Below, piece by piece: positions 1 through 6,819 of a stretch of DNA of 8,402 bases. The notes under the pieces are model-generated. The model saw only the letters and a program-made list of their open reading frames with translations. It did no database searches and had not been told where the DNA came from. A program made the position numbers and the translations under genes. Numbering within the stretch: the first letter of the stretch is position 1; every line of letters starts with the position of its first letter. The DNA comes from Gallionellaceae bacterium UBA6222 (GTDB taxonomy: Bacteria > Pseudomonadota > Gammaproteobacteria > Burkholderiales > Gallionellaceae), in assembly GCA_002421915.1 (NCBI GenBank), contig DISA01000002.1, positions 61,811 to 70,212 of the forward strand, read 5' to 3'.

Positions 1-407
1 TCGCTGTAACCCTTGGCCTTGAAAAGCTCACGCATCCATGCGGCGGCCAGCTCCGGGTTTTCGATCTCTTCCAGCCGTTCGTAACCCACTTTGGCCAGCC
101 AGCGTTTGAAGGGTTCGGCCTTGGGCGTGGGGATGGATTGGATGATGCGGAGCAATCCTTCGGTGTTGGAGCAGTCCGTTTCACGCAACTTGCCATCCGG
201 CGCTTCGAGTTTGAACTGTCGACAGATTGTCGACAGTTCCATGCCGCTGATCTTTTCTCGCTGTTTGATGCGATACCAGTAGTCCCGCGGATTCTGGCTT
301 TCCGTCAACGCAGCGACCACATCGATAATGGAGAAATACCATTTTTGATCGTCTTCGGTCCAAATGGAGCGAATCTGCTTCGATTCAAACAGCTTGATGT
401 TGCTCAT
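1..407 (-). CDS. BRO-N domain protein (N-terminal part, runs off the left edge)
   Basis: Translating the minus strand from the ATG at 407-405 gives an uninterrupted 135-residue frame to the window edge, beginning MSNIKLFESKQIRSIW. Segments such as WYFSIIDVVAALTES, YWYRIKQRE, LLRIIQSIPTPKAEPFKRWLA and VGYERLEEIENPELA match what I know of the BRO-N (Bro family N-terminal) domain, found in baculovirus BRO proteins, phage antirepressors and stand-alone chromosomal proteins. BRO-N is regarded as DNA-binding. The C-terminal part is outside the window, so the second domain and subtype are unknown. It is divergent from suhB with 97 nt between the starts and shows no functional link to it. Such genes are often phage- or plasmid-derived, so this may be a mobile-element remnant or a domesticated regulator. 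A perfect 12-bp inverted repeat lies inside the coding region at 213-239. Family assignment is fairly sure; the biological role is unknown. Confidence 0.85.
   Translation of the reverse strand, partial: MSNIKLFESKQIRSIWTEDDQKWYFSIIDVVAALTESQNPRDYWYRIKQREKISGMELSTICRQFKLEAPDGKLRETDCSNTEGLLRIIQSIPTPKAEPFKRWLAKVGYERLEEIENPELAAAWMRELFKAKGYS
213..239. repeat. Perfect 12-bp inverted repeat inside the BRO-N gene
   Basis: Arms at 213-224 (GAACTGTCGACA) and 228-239 (TGTCGACAGTTC) are exact reverse complements around a 3-nt centre GAT. Each arm contains GTCGAC. The repeat encodes ELSTICRQF in the minus-strand gene. It could be an operator, an mRNA hairpin, or a chance product of codon choice; nothing else in the window shares the motif. 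Confidence 0.8.
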
Positions 408-433
408 GGCAGCACTCTACGCAAAGGATTAGG

Positions 434-462
434 TTTATTCAAAAGGCAATACCGATTAAAAT
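434..462 (+). promoter_or_regulatory. Weak candidate sigma-70 promoter for suhB
   Basis: TAAAAT at 457-462 is a fair -10 hexamer. TTTATT at 434-439 lies 17 nt upstream as a poor -35 (3 of 6 matches). The region is AT-rich compared with its surroundings and sits in the only gap available for a suhB promoter. The prediction rests on consensus matching alone. Confidence 0.3.
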
Positions 463-504
463 GCGCGCCGGATTTCCCCTGCTCATTAAAAAGGTCGTAC
501 TGAT

Positions 505-1302
<798 letters not shown>

Positions 1303-1328
1303 ACAGCCTGAATTGATTGGCGACTGGA

Positions 1329-2537
1329 CTACTTGTTGTCCTCGTCCACCGCCAGCTTGAGCATCTCGAAGATATCCGGAATGGCCGCTCTCACCCGGTT
1401 CCAGTTCGGGATGAGCGGTGTGCCCATGGGATTCTCGACGAAGGCCTGTGCCGCCATCGCGATGGCGCGGGTAAACGCCTCAACCGCTTTGGCCTCCTCA
1501 TGGCGGTCGAATGCCAGTCCGTTGATCATTGCATCAGACTCATATTTCAGCAGCGTATCCTCGGCCTGACGCAGATAGGTCGCGCTCAAGGAACGAAACA
1601 GGCCGTCCGAGAACACCACACCGTCTGACGCCAGCGTGCGGAAGATCGACTTGCAGATGTCCACCGCCATCTTCATCAGCCCTTTCTCCGCATCCTCCGC
1701 CGAGAGTATCTGGTGCTTGTGCTCGTAGGTGGTGGCGATATCCACCTGACATACCCGGTGCGGTGAATAGTTGCGGTACACCTCGGCCAGCGAACCCACC
1801 TCCAGCCCCCAATCGGACGGGATACGGTTGATGCGCGCCAGATCGGCGCTCATGCTGAATTCGCCGGCCAGCGGATAGCGAAAACTGTCGAGGAAAGCGA
1901 GGAAACCGTGCTGACCGGCCAGTTGCTGCAGCGAACGCACCAGCGGCGTCACCAGCAGCCGCGTCACGCGCCCGTTCATTTTGTCGGTCACCCGGCTGTA
2001 GTAGCCCTTGCAGAACACATAGTTCAGGGTCGGGCTGGCAATGGGATAGCACAGCCGCGCCAGTAGGATGCGGTTGTAGGTGAGGATGTCGCAATCGTGC
2101 AGCGCGATCACATCCGATTTGCCGCGCGCCAGCACATAACCGTAAGACAGCCAAGCCGAACGCCCCTTGCCCTGCGGGCCGGCATCCAGCCCGTTGCGGC
2201 GCAGCGTCTCATACACCTCGCTCACGCGTTTGCCTTTGTTGTGAATGATCTTCACTTCCGCCTGGATCGGCGCCATGGTTTCGCGCACGCGCTTGAAGTC
2301 GGCTTCCGTCGCCTGATCCAGTGCCAGCACAACCTCATTCAGATATTTGACTTTGGTCAATTCCTGCACGATGCCCGGCATCGCCGGCCGCTCGAACTCG
2401 GAATACAAGGCGGGCAGCACCAGCGCAATTGGCCGGGTCTTGGCAAAGCCAAGCAGTTCCGACTCCAATCGCTCCAGTGACGGCTGGCCCAGCTGGTGCA
2501 GCGTGGTAATGATGCCGCTTTGGAAAAAGTCAGACAT
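1329..2537 (-). CDS. GT-A glycosyltransferase, glucosyl-3-phosphoglycerate synthase-like (GT81-like)
   Basis: The 402-residue protein resembles glucosyl-3-phosphoglycerate synthase (GpgS), which joins glucose from an NDP-glucose to 3-phosphoglycerate in glucosylglycerate synthesis. Visible motifs in order: IALVLPALYSE (37-47) as the first Rossmann strand and loop, GKGRSAW (123-129), the metal-binding DxD as HDCD (D148, D150), KGYYSRV (177-183), GRVTRLLVTPLV (189-200; mycobacterial GpgS has GRVTELVARPLL here), PLAGEF (222-227), SDWGLEVGSL (241-250), and YEHKH (271-275) whose His is a likely metal ligand. No signal peptide or membrane segment is seen, so it should be cytosolic. The C-terminal 120 residues are helical and do not resemble anything I can name. 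It is the last gene of the operon. GGAGG at 2543-2547, 5 nt before the ATG, abuts the preceding stop codon, suggesting translational coupling. Mannosyl-3-phosphoglycerate synthase is an alternative. Sugar specificity is not determinable here. Confidence 0.8.
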   Translation of the reverse strand: MSDFFQSGIITTLHQLGQPSLERLESELLGFAKTRPIALVLPALYSEFERPAMPGIVQELTKVKYLNEVVLALDQATEADFKRVRETMAPIQAEVKIIHNKGKRVSEVYETLRRNGLDAGPQGKGRSAWLSYGYVLARGKSDVIALHDCDILTYNRILLARLCYPIASPTLNYVFCKGYYSRVTDKMNGRVTRLLVTPLVRSLQQLAGQHGFLAFLDSFRYPLAGEFSMSADLARINRIPSDWGLEVGSLAEVYRNYSPHRVCQVDIATTYEHKHQILSAEDAEKGLMKMAVDICKSIFRTLASDGVVFSDGLFRSLSATYLRQAEDTLLKYESDAMINGLAFDRHEEAKAVEAFTRAIAMAAQAFVENPMGTPLIPNWNRVRAAIPDIFEMLKLAVDEDNK

Positions 2538-2542
2538 AGCAA

Positions 2543-2547
2543 CCTCC
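2543..2547 (-). promoter_or_regulatory. Strong Shine-Dalgarno of the GpgS-like gene
   Basis: GGAGG on the minus strand lies 5 nt upstream of the ATG at 2537-2535. It begins 2 nt after the stop codon of the upstream channel gene (2552-2550), so ribosomes ending there are placed to reinitiate. Confidence 0.8.
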
Positions 2548-2549
2548 GT

Positions 2550-3254
2550 TCAGAGATGTTCAATATCGTCCGGTGCTTTTTCCGGGGGTGCTTCGGAAAA
2601 TTTCTGTTCGACGACACGGCGTGCCGTGTCGATGCCGCCCACACCAAAGGCAATGGCAAGCGCGATCACGATGCCGCCAAACAGGATGGAGAACGCGGCG
2701 AGCACGATGTTGGTCGCGATCTGCAACTGTTCCATCACCATGGCCAGAATCATCAGCATCAACAGCACACGTATCGCCTCGGCAAGCAGCCGTGCGTAGT
2801 GATAACCGCTGTTCGCTACGGCAATCAACACCGCCCGGCTGATAAAACTGGTGAACAGATAGCCGATGGCGAGAATGACCGCCGCTGAAAACACGCGTGG
2901 CAGGTAGCTGAAAAATTGCACCACCAGCGTATCAATGGCTGCGACATTAAGTGCGCCCAGACCGGCCATCAGTGTGACAATGACCAATATCCAGAACACG
3001 ATCCCGCCCAGCACTGCGGACGGTTTCAGCCATAAATCACCCTTGCGCATCAGCGTGGTGAAGCCCATGCGGTCCGACCAGCTATCGAACTTGATCGCCA
3101 GCAGAAATTTCACCAGCAGCACGCGCAGCAGCTTCGCCAGCAGAACCCCGGCCAGCAGAATCACCAGCATAGCCAGCAGGTTGGGCACGAATGCCATGAA
3201 CTTGGCAAACACCTCTTGCAACGGTTCCAGCATCAGATTCAAAAAATCCCTCAT
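2550..3254 (-). CDS. Small mechanosensitive-channel-type membrane protein (conserved TM helix family)
   Basis: The protein is strongly hydrophobic, 234 residues from the preferred start. Likely membrane spans are about 19-45 (NLLAMLVILLAGVLLAKLL), 80-102, 118-140, 158-176 and 182-205. The repeated pattern VxxLLAGxLLAK ... LPRVFSAAVILAIGYLFTSFIS is typical of the conserved TM helix repeat found in MscS-related and CmpX-type proteins. After the last span (FGGIVIALAIAFGVGG, then a charged helix IDTARRVVEQKF) the chain ends within about 25 residues, so the cytoplasmic MscS beta-barrel domain is absent. I chose the ATG at 3254-3252 because AAGGAG (3261-3266) lies 6 nt upstream; the ATG at 3260 would touch that site. 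In an osmolyte operon the natural inference is release of solute on hypo-osmotic shock or sensing of membrane tension. Channel activity is not shown by sequence, and a scaffold or regulator is possible. Confidence 0.8.
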   Translation of the reverse strand: MRDFLNLMLEPLQEVFAKFMAFVPNLLAMLVILLAGVLLAKLLRVLLVKFLLAIKFDSWSDRMGFTTLMRKGDLWLKPSAVLGGIVFWILVIVTLMAGLGALNVAAIDTLVVQFFSYLPRVFSAAVILAIGYLFTSFISRAVLIAVANSGYHYARLLAEAIRVLLMLMILAMVMEQLQIATNIVLAAFSILFGGIVIALAIAFGVGGIDTARRVVEQKFSEAPPEKAPDDIEHL

Positions 3255-3260
3255 GATCAT

Positions 3261-3266
3261 CTCCTT
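3261..3266 (-). promoter_or_regulatory. Shine-Dalgarno deciding the start of the channel gene
   Basis: AAGGAG (within GGAAGGAG) lies 6 nt before the ATG at 3254-3252 and 0 nt before the in-frame ATG at 3260-3258. This favours the second ATG, giving MRDFLNLM as the N-terminus. Confidence 0.75.
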
Positions 3267-3272
3267 CCGGGG

Positions 3273-4532
3273 TTATTTCCAACAGTTGCACAAATAATCC
3301 TTGCCGTTCTCAAACTCCAGGCACAGCTTTTCGATTTCCGCTTCTGCATCAGACTGTTCCAGGCGATCGACCTGAAGCACAAAAGAGGCGGTTTTGCCGA
3401 TATACAGCGGCAGCAATGATTTGAGCAGATGCTCCGTCGGCAGCCGCTTCAGGTGGAAGGCGATGGCATAGTCGTAGATGATGCGTGCCCACAGCGTCGG
3501 CGGAAAATGAAATTTCGCATCCTCCAGCGCGCCCAGTTGCCCCACCTCTTTGAAGTCGCCCGCGCCGAGGATGCCGCTCCATATCTCGCCCAGATTGAGC
3601 AACCCTTCGCGGAACAGCGCCAGCATGCGCGCCGTATTCACATTCACATGTTCAAGACCAACCGTATATTCGAAACCAAAGATCGGCACCGGCTCGGAAC
3701 CGCGTACCGGTGTCCACACCTCGGTATAGTCTTCCATCAGCTGGAAAGTGGCGCTGACTACCTGATACAGCATATTGCCCAGATCGGCACCGGGGTCCTT
3801 GGCATCGTGAATCTTGGCGCCAAGGAATGCTTGCGCCACTTTGAAGCCATTGGCGATGGCCGTCGTGGTCATCCAGATATCGATGCCAAAGCGGGCCACA
3901 TCCGTCTCCCAAACGTCCTTGGTCAGATAGAACTGTGCCAGCTTGCCGGAAAAACCGAAATCGCCGCCGATGGGCTGGCGCACCTGCTTGCCGTACAGCG
4001 CACGGGTGAGCGGATAAACGATGCTGTTGGTAATGGTGCCGTCGAACTTGTGGCGATGATAGAGCGGCGCAACATAATCGAAACCGCCGTTCAGCACCGG
4101 CTTGAGCAGCAGCTCGATCCACTCCGGCGTGATGCTCCTGAGGTCGGAATCGACCACCACACAAGCCTTGGCATCCAGCACCTGCGCCACCTCGAACACG
4201 GCGCGGAAGGCGCTGCCCTTGCCGGGGATGCCAGAGTACGGGAACGCCATTTTGAGCACGGGTTCAATGCGGTGATGCAGCAGGATTGTGCCGAAATCCA
4301 CAATGGAAGTGTTGTGCACGACCTCCATGGTGCCATCGCTGGAGCCACCGTCGGAATTGACAATCACCGCCGTGTGCTCGGGAAAGTATTTGGCCAGACC
4401 GGCCTGCACGGCACGCACCACATGGCCGATGGTGCGCGCGCTGTTGAAGCTGGGGATGCCGATAACGATATCGACCTTCCCGAACTGTGCGATTTTTTGC
4501 CGGACATCAGCTCTGAGTGTGACAGCGTCCAT
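3273..4532 (-). CDS. GT-A glycosyltransferase, mannosylglycerate/glucosylglycerate synthase-like (GT78-like)
   Basis: The 419-residue protein opens with a GT-A nucleotide-binding fold: VDIVIGIPSFNSARTIGHVV (20-39), VNSDGGSSDGT (58-68), GIPGKGSAFR (101-110) and the metal-binding DSD at 128-130. Further on, RQPIGGDFGFS (185-195), RFGIDIWMT (214-222), GAKIHDAKD (238-246) and the helical stretch LGNMLYQVVSATFQLMEDY (251-269) line up, from memory, with IEQPLGGE, SDWGIDTL, GKAHRLYG and LDDLRTMLVECFAAIQSLQ of Rhodothermus mannosylglycerate synthase. That enzyme transfers mannose from GDP-mannose directly to D-glycerate; a Persephonella relative makes glucosylglycerate. His242 would be the metal-ligand His. 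No membrane segment is seen. It starts 35 nt after the phosphatase-kinase fusion; GGGAGG (4544-4549) lies 11 nt before the ATG, slightly distant. A mannosylglucosyl-3-phosphoglycerate synthase role (MggA-like, acting after the GpgS-like enzyme) is a real alternative. Donor and acceptor are unresolved. Confidence 0.75.
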   Translation of the reverse strand: MDAVTLRADVRQKIAQFGKVDIVIGIPSFNSARTIGHVVRAVQAGLAKYFPEHTAVIVNSDGGSSDGTMEVVHNTSIVDFGTILLHHRIEPVLKMAFPYSGIPGKGSAFRAVFEVAQVLDAKACVVVDSDLRSITPEWIELLLKPVLNGGFDYVAPLYHRHKFDGTITNSIVYPLTRALYGKQVRQPIGGDFGFSGKLAQFYLTKDVWETDVARFGIDIWMTTTAIANGFKVAQAFLGAKIHDAKDPGADLGNMLYQVVSATFQLMEDYTEVWTPVRGSEPVPIFGFEYTVGLEHVNVNTARMLALFREGLLNLGEIWSGILGAGDFKEVGQLGALEDAKFHFPPTLWARIIYDYAIAFHLKRLPTEHLLKSLLPLYIGKTASFVLQVDRLEQSDAEAEIEKLCLEFENGKDYLCNCWK

Positions 4533-4560
4533 GGTTCGAAGCGCCTCCCTGACTTGCGTT

Positions 4561-4581
4561 CACCTTATCACGATAAGGGTG
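4561..4581 (-). repeat. Intercistronic hairpin over the stop codon of the phosphatase-kinase gene
   Basis: CCTTATC (4563-4569) and GATAAGG (4572-4578) are exact complements around AC. Pairing continues outward with CA/TG if one G is bulged. The stop codon (4570-4568) lies in the stem. There is no T-run, so it is not a terminator; a processing or mRNA stability element between genes 1 and 2 of the operon is possible. Confidence 0.4.
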
Positions 4582-6721
4582 TATCGGCCCCCCGTTTATC
4601 CAACCACAGCAACTGCACGTCCATCACGTTGGTACCGGTAGGGCCGGTGATGAGTTGGCTGTGTTCTCCGGATCGCTCATCGTAACGCCGGAAGAAGGTG
4701 TAAGAATCGTTGTCGTCGAGATGCTGCTGCGGATTGATGCCCAGCTCGCGCGCCCGCATGACAGTTTGACCATCGACCTGCGCCCCGGCGGCATCGGTGG
4801 GGCCATCGCTGCCGTCTGTGGCAGCGGAGAGCAACGTCACCCCATCCAGCCCCTCGACCGCCAGCGCAAAGGCCAGCGCAAGTTCCTGGTTGCGCCCGCC
4901 CTTACCCTCGCCGCGCACCGTGACGGTAGTCTCGCCGCCGCAGAGCAGGCAGCGGCACTCGCCTTTGCCCATCTCGCTCAATTCAGCACGCGCAATCTGT
5001 GCCAGCCACTGCGCCGCCTCGCGCGCTTCGCCCTGCAGTTCCGCGCTAATGATCCGGGTGCTGAACCCGAGTTTCCGTGATTCTGCCGCTGCCGCATCCT
5101 GCGCCAGACCGAGTGCGCCAACGATCACGTTGCGCGTATGGTTGAAGCTGCGGTCGCCCGCCTTCGCCGTTTCGGCGAGTTGTCCGCCTGCACCCTGCCA
5201 CAGACAAGTCATCACGTGCGGCGGCATCTTGTCCTGCAATCCGTATTTGGAAATCACCGCCAGCGCATCGGCAAAAGTCGAACCGTCCTCCGCAGTCGGC
5301 CCGGAGGCAATCACATCGAGCCGGTCGCCAATCACATCCGACAACAGCAGTGTGAGCACCTGCGCCGGATGCGCCGCCTGTGCCAGCCCGCCGCCCTTGA
5401 TGGCGGACAGATGTTTGCGCACCGCGTTCAATTCATCGATGGAGGCACCCGCCCGTAACAACAGGCCGGTCGCATCCTGCTTGTCCTGCAAGGTCAAACC
5501 GGTGGCAGGGGCGACCAGTAGTGCGGAAGCGCCGCCCGACAACAGGCAAAGCAACAGTGTCTTTTCGTCGGCGGCACGCACCAGATCGAGGATGCGCCGC
5601 GCACCGGCCTCACCCGCCGCGTTCGGCACCGGGTGTGCGGCCTCCACCTGTTCGATGATCTTCAGCGGCAGCATGTGGCCGTCCTTCACCACGATCAGCC
5701 CGGTGGAAATCCGTTCGCCAAGCAAGGCTTCGACCGCCTGCGCCATGCGTGCCGTGGCCTTGCCGCCGCCGACCACGAGGATGCGTTCGAATGCATTTAG
5801 ATCGTAATCGGCGTCCGCCACCCGGAGATGCCCGTTCTCGAACTTCACCGCCCCAAGCACTGCGTGGTACGGATCAACTGCAGCCAGCGCGGCATCAAAG
5901 AGCGTGCGCAATATCCCGTTTTCATTTGCGTCCAGCAGGCGCAGTACTGTCTCGTTCCAGCCGGACGGGCCGGGCAAGCGCGTCTTGATGAGTCTTGGGA
6001 TAGTGATGCGCGCATCGTGGCTGCCGTCATCGTGCTTCACCAGCACCGGCTGATCGACCGCCTGCAGCATTTGCAGATCATTCAAGCTGTCGCCCAACCC
6101 GATACTCGTCACCGTGCCAAACTGTTTTTCGTACAGCGCCTGCAGCAGATGCACCGCGCTTCCCTTGTCGTGCCGACCCATGAGGTGGAACAGCCGCCCC
6201 TCGGTCCAGTTCAGACCGGCTGCCTCGATCGCGTGCAGAAAACGTTTGTCGGGTTCGCCGGCAAACACAAAGGGTTCGTCGAAATTGCGCTGCCGTGCCC
6301 GCTGCGCCGCATCGGGCGACAGACCGGTCAGCGCGGCAATTTCCTCGATCGTCATATCACCGAAACCACGCGCCTGCACCTGCAATTCGTCGCGTAGCCG
6401 GATAAATTGACGGCGGATCTCCGTATAAGGGATCCCAAGCGTGATGAGTTGGTAATCCCCCGCATCCGTAGCATCGAATGGTATGGAGAAATAGCCGCGC
6501 GGAATGAACACCCCGCCACCGTTTGAGCTGATGAAGGGATGATGATTGTCCAGTTCGCGGCGCAGCACTTCGATCTCCACCCGAGTCTTGCTGGAACAAA
6601 AGATCAGGGGAACATCGCGCGCGCGAATCCGGTCCAGTGCAGGCTGTGCCGGCGCACAGGAATAGCTCGCCGCATCAAGCAGTGTCCCGTCCAGATCGGT
6701 GATGATGATGATTTTCGACAT
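4568..6721 (-). CDS. Fusion: sugar-3-phosphoglycerate phosphatase (HAD) + MOFRL-type glycerate kinase
   Basis: This 717-residue protein has two complete enzymes in one continuous frame. Residues 1-262 are a HAD phosphatase of the mannosyl-3-phosphoglycerate phosphatase group (MpgP/YedP): TDLDGT with nucleophile D9 and D11, FCSSKTR (41-47) as motif II, RHDKGSAV with K186, and GLGDSLND (208-215) as motif IV. It should release sugar-glycerate from its 3-phosphate ester. Residues about 263-717 are a glycerate kinase (GckA/TtuD type): VVGGGKA with K321, LLSGGASALL (393-402), VRKHLSAIKGGGLA (434-447), SDVIGD (461-466), IASGPT (471-476), then the MOFRL domain with CGGETTVTVRG (594-604), GKGGRNQELAL (607-617) and TDGSDGPTDAAGA (635-647). 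Members usually make 2-phosphoglycerate from D-glycerate. Start: the ATG at 6721 has GGGAG (6731-6735) 9 nt upstream and begins MSKIIIITDLDGT, the normal HAD start. The ATG at 6775 would add 18 residues unlike the family. It is the first gene of the operon and probably soluble. Both active sites look intact. Confidence 0.9.
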   Translation of the reverse strand: MSKIIIITDLDGTLLDAASYSCAPAQPALDRIRARDVPLIFCSSKTRVEIEVLRRELDNHHPFISSNGGGVFIPRGYFSIPFDATDAGDYQLITLGIPYTEIRRQFIRLRDELQVQARGFGDMTIEEIAALTGLSPDAAQRARQRNFDEPFVFAGEPDKRFLHAIEAAGLNWTEGRLFHLMGRHDKGSAVHLLQALYEKQFGTVTSIGLGDSLNDLQMLQAVDQPVLVKHDDGSHDARITIPRLIKTRLPGPSGWNETVLRLLDANENGILRTLFDAALAAVDPYHAVLGAVKFENGHLRVADADYDLNAFERILVVGGGKATARMAQAVEALLGERISTGLIVVKDGHMLPLKIIEQVEAAHPVPNAAGEAGARRILDLVRAADEKTLLLCLLSGGASALLVAPATGLTLQDKQDATGLLLRAGASIDELNAVRKHLSAIKGGGLAQAAHPAQVLTLLLSDVIGDRLDVIASGPTAEDGSTFADALAVISKYGLQDKMPPHVMTCLWQGAGGQLAETAKAGDRSFNHTRNVIVGALGLAQDAAAAESRKLGFSTRIISAELQGEAREAAQWLAQIARAELSEMGKGECRCLLCGGETTVTVRGEGKGGRNQELALAFALAVEGLDGVTLLSAATDGSDGPTDAAGAQVDGQTVMRARELGINPQQHLDDNDSYTFFRRYDERSGEHSQLITGPTGTNVMDVQLLWLDKRGADTPLS

Positions 6722-6730
6722 CGCTACCCA

Positions 6731-6735
6731 CTCCC
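6731..6735 (-). promoter_or_regulatory. Shine-Dalgarno supporting the 6721 start of the fusion gene
   Basis: GGGAG on the minus strand is 9 nt upstream of the ATG at 6721-6719. It would lie inside the coding sequence if the ATG at 6775 were used, so it argues for the shorter protein. Confidence 0.65.
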
Positions 6736-6759
6736 TGCGTGTGCCCCGGCCATGGAAAA

Positions 6760-6767
6760 AGTATACT
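6760..6767. promoter_or_regulatory. Palindromic AGTATACT: candidate shared -10 for the operon and mutS
   Basis: AGTATACT is its own reverse complement, so TATACT (5 of 6 to the sigma-70 -10) is read leftward at 6765-6760 and rightward at 6762-6767. It sits in the 98-nt gap between the two divergent starts, about 39 nt from the operon start and 53 nt from the mutS start. Neither direction has a convincing -35 hexamer at 16-18 nt, so the call is tentative. Confidence 0.35.
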
Positions 6768-6819
6768 CTCGCCACTTCATAAATAAGCCGTTCGAGTTAG
6801 CCTCTCTGCCGCACCGCCA

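Noticed and set aside
216..236. LexA-type SOS box in the BRO-N gene (CTGT...ACAG)
   Set aside because: The spacing between CTGT and ACAG is 13 nt, or 2 nt for the inner pair, rather than 8, and it lies within the coding region.
3429..4685. 418-codon open frame on the plus strand opposite the GT78-like gene
   Set aside because: It is antisense to a gene with clear motifs, is rich in His/Arg/Gln as expected for a mirror frame in GC-rich DNA, and shows no recognisable domain.
4797..5807. 336-codon open frame on the plus strand opposite the glycerate kinase domain
   Set aside because: Ser/Ala/Pro/Arg-rich low-information translation antisense to intact kinase motifs.
6722..6775. 18-residue N-terminal extension of the phosphatase-kinase protein from the ATG at 6775
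   Set aside because: It would cover the candidate -10 and the GGGAG site, and HAD phosphatases of this group begin right before the DxD motif as the 6721 start does.
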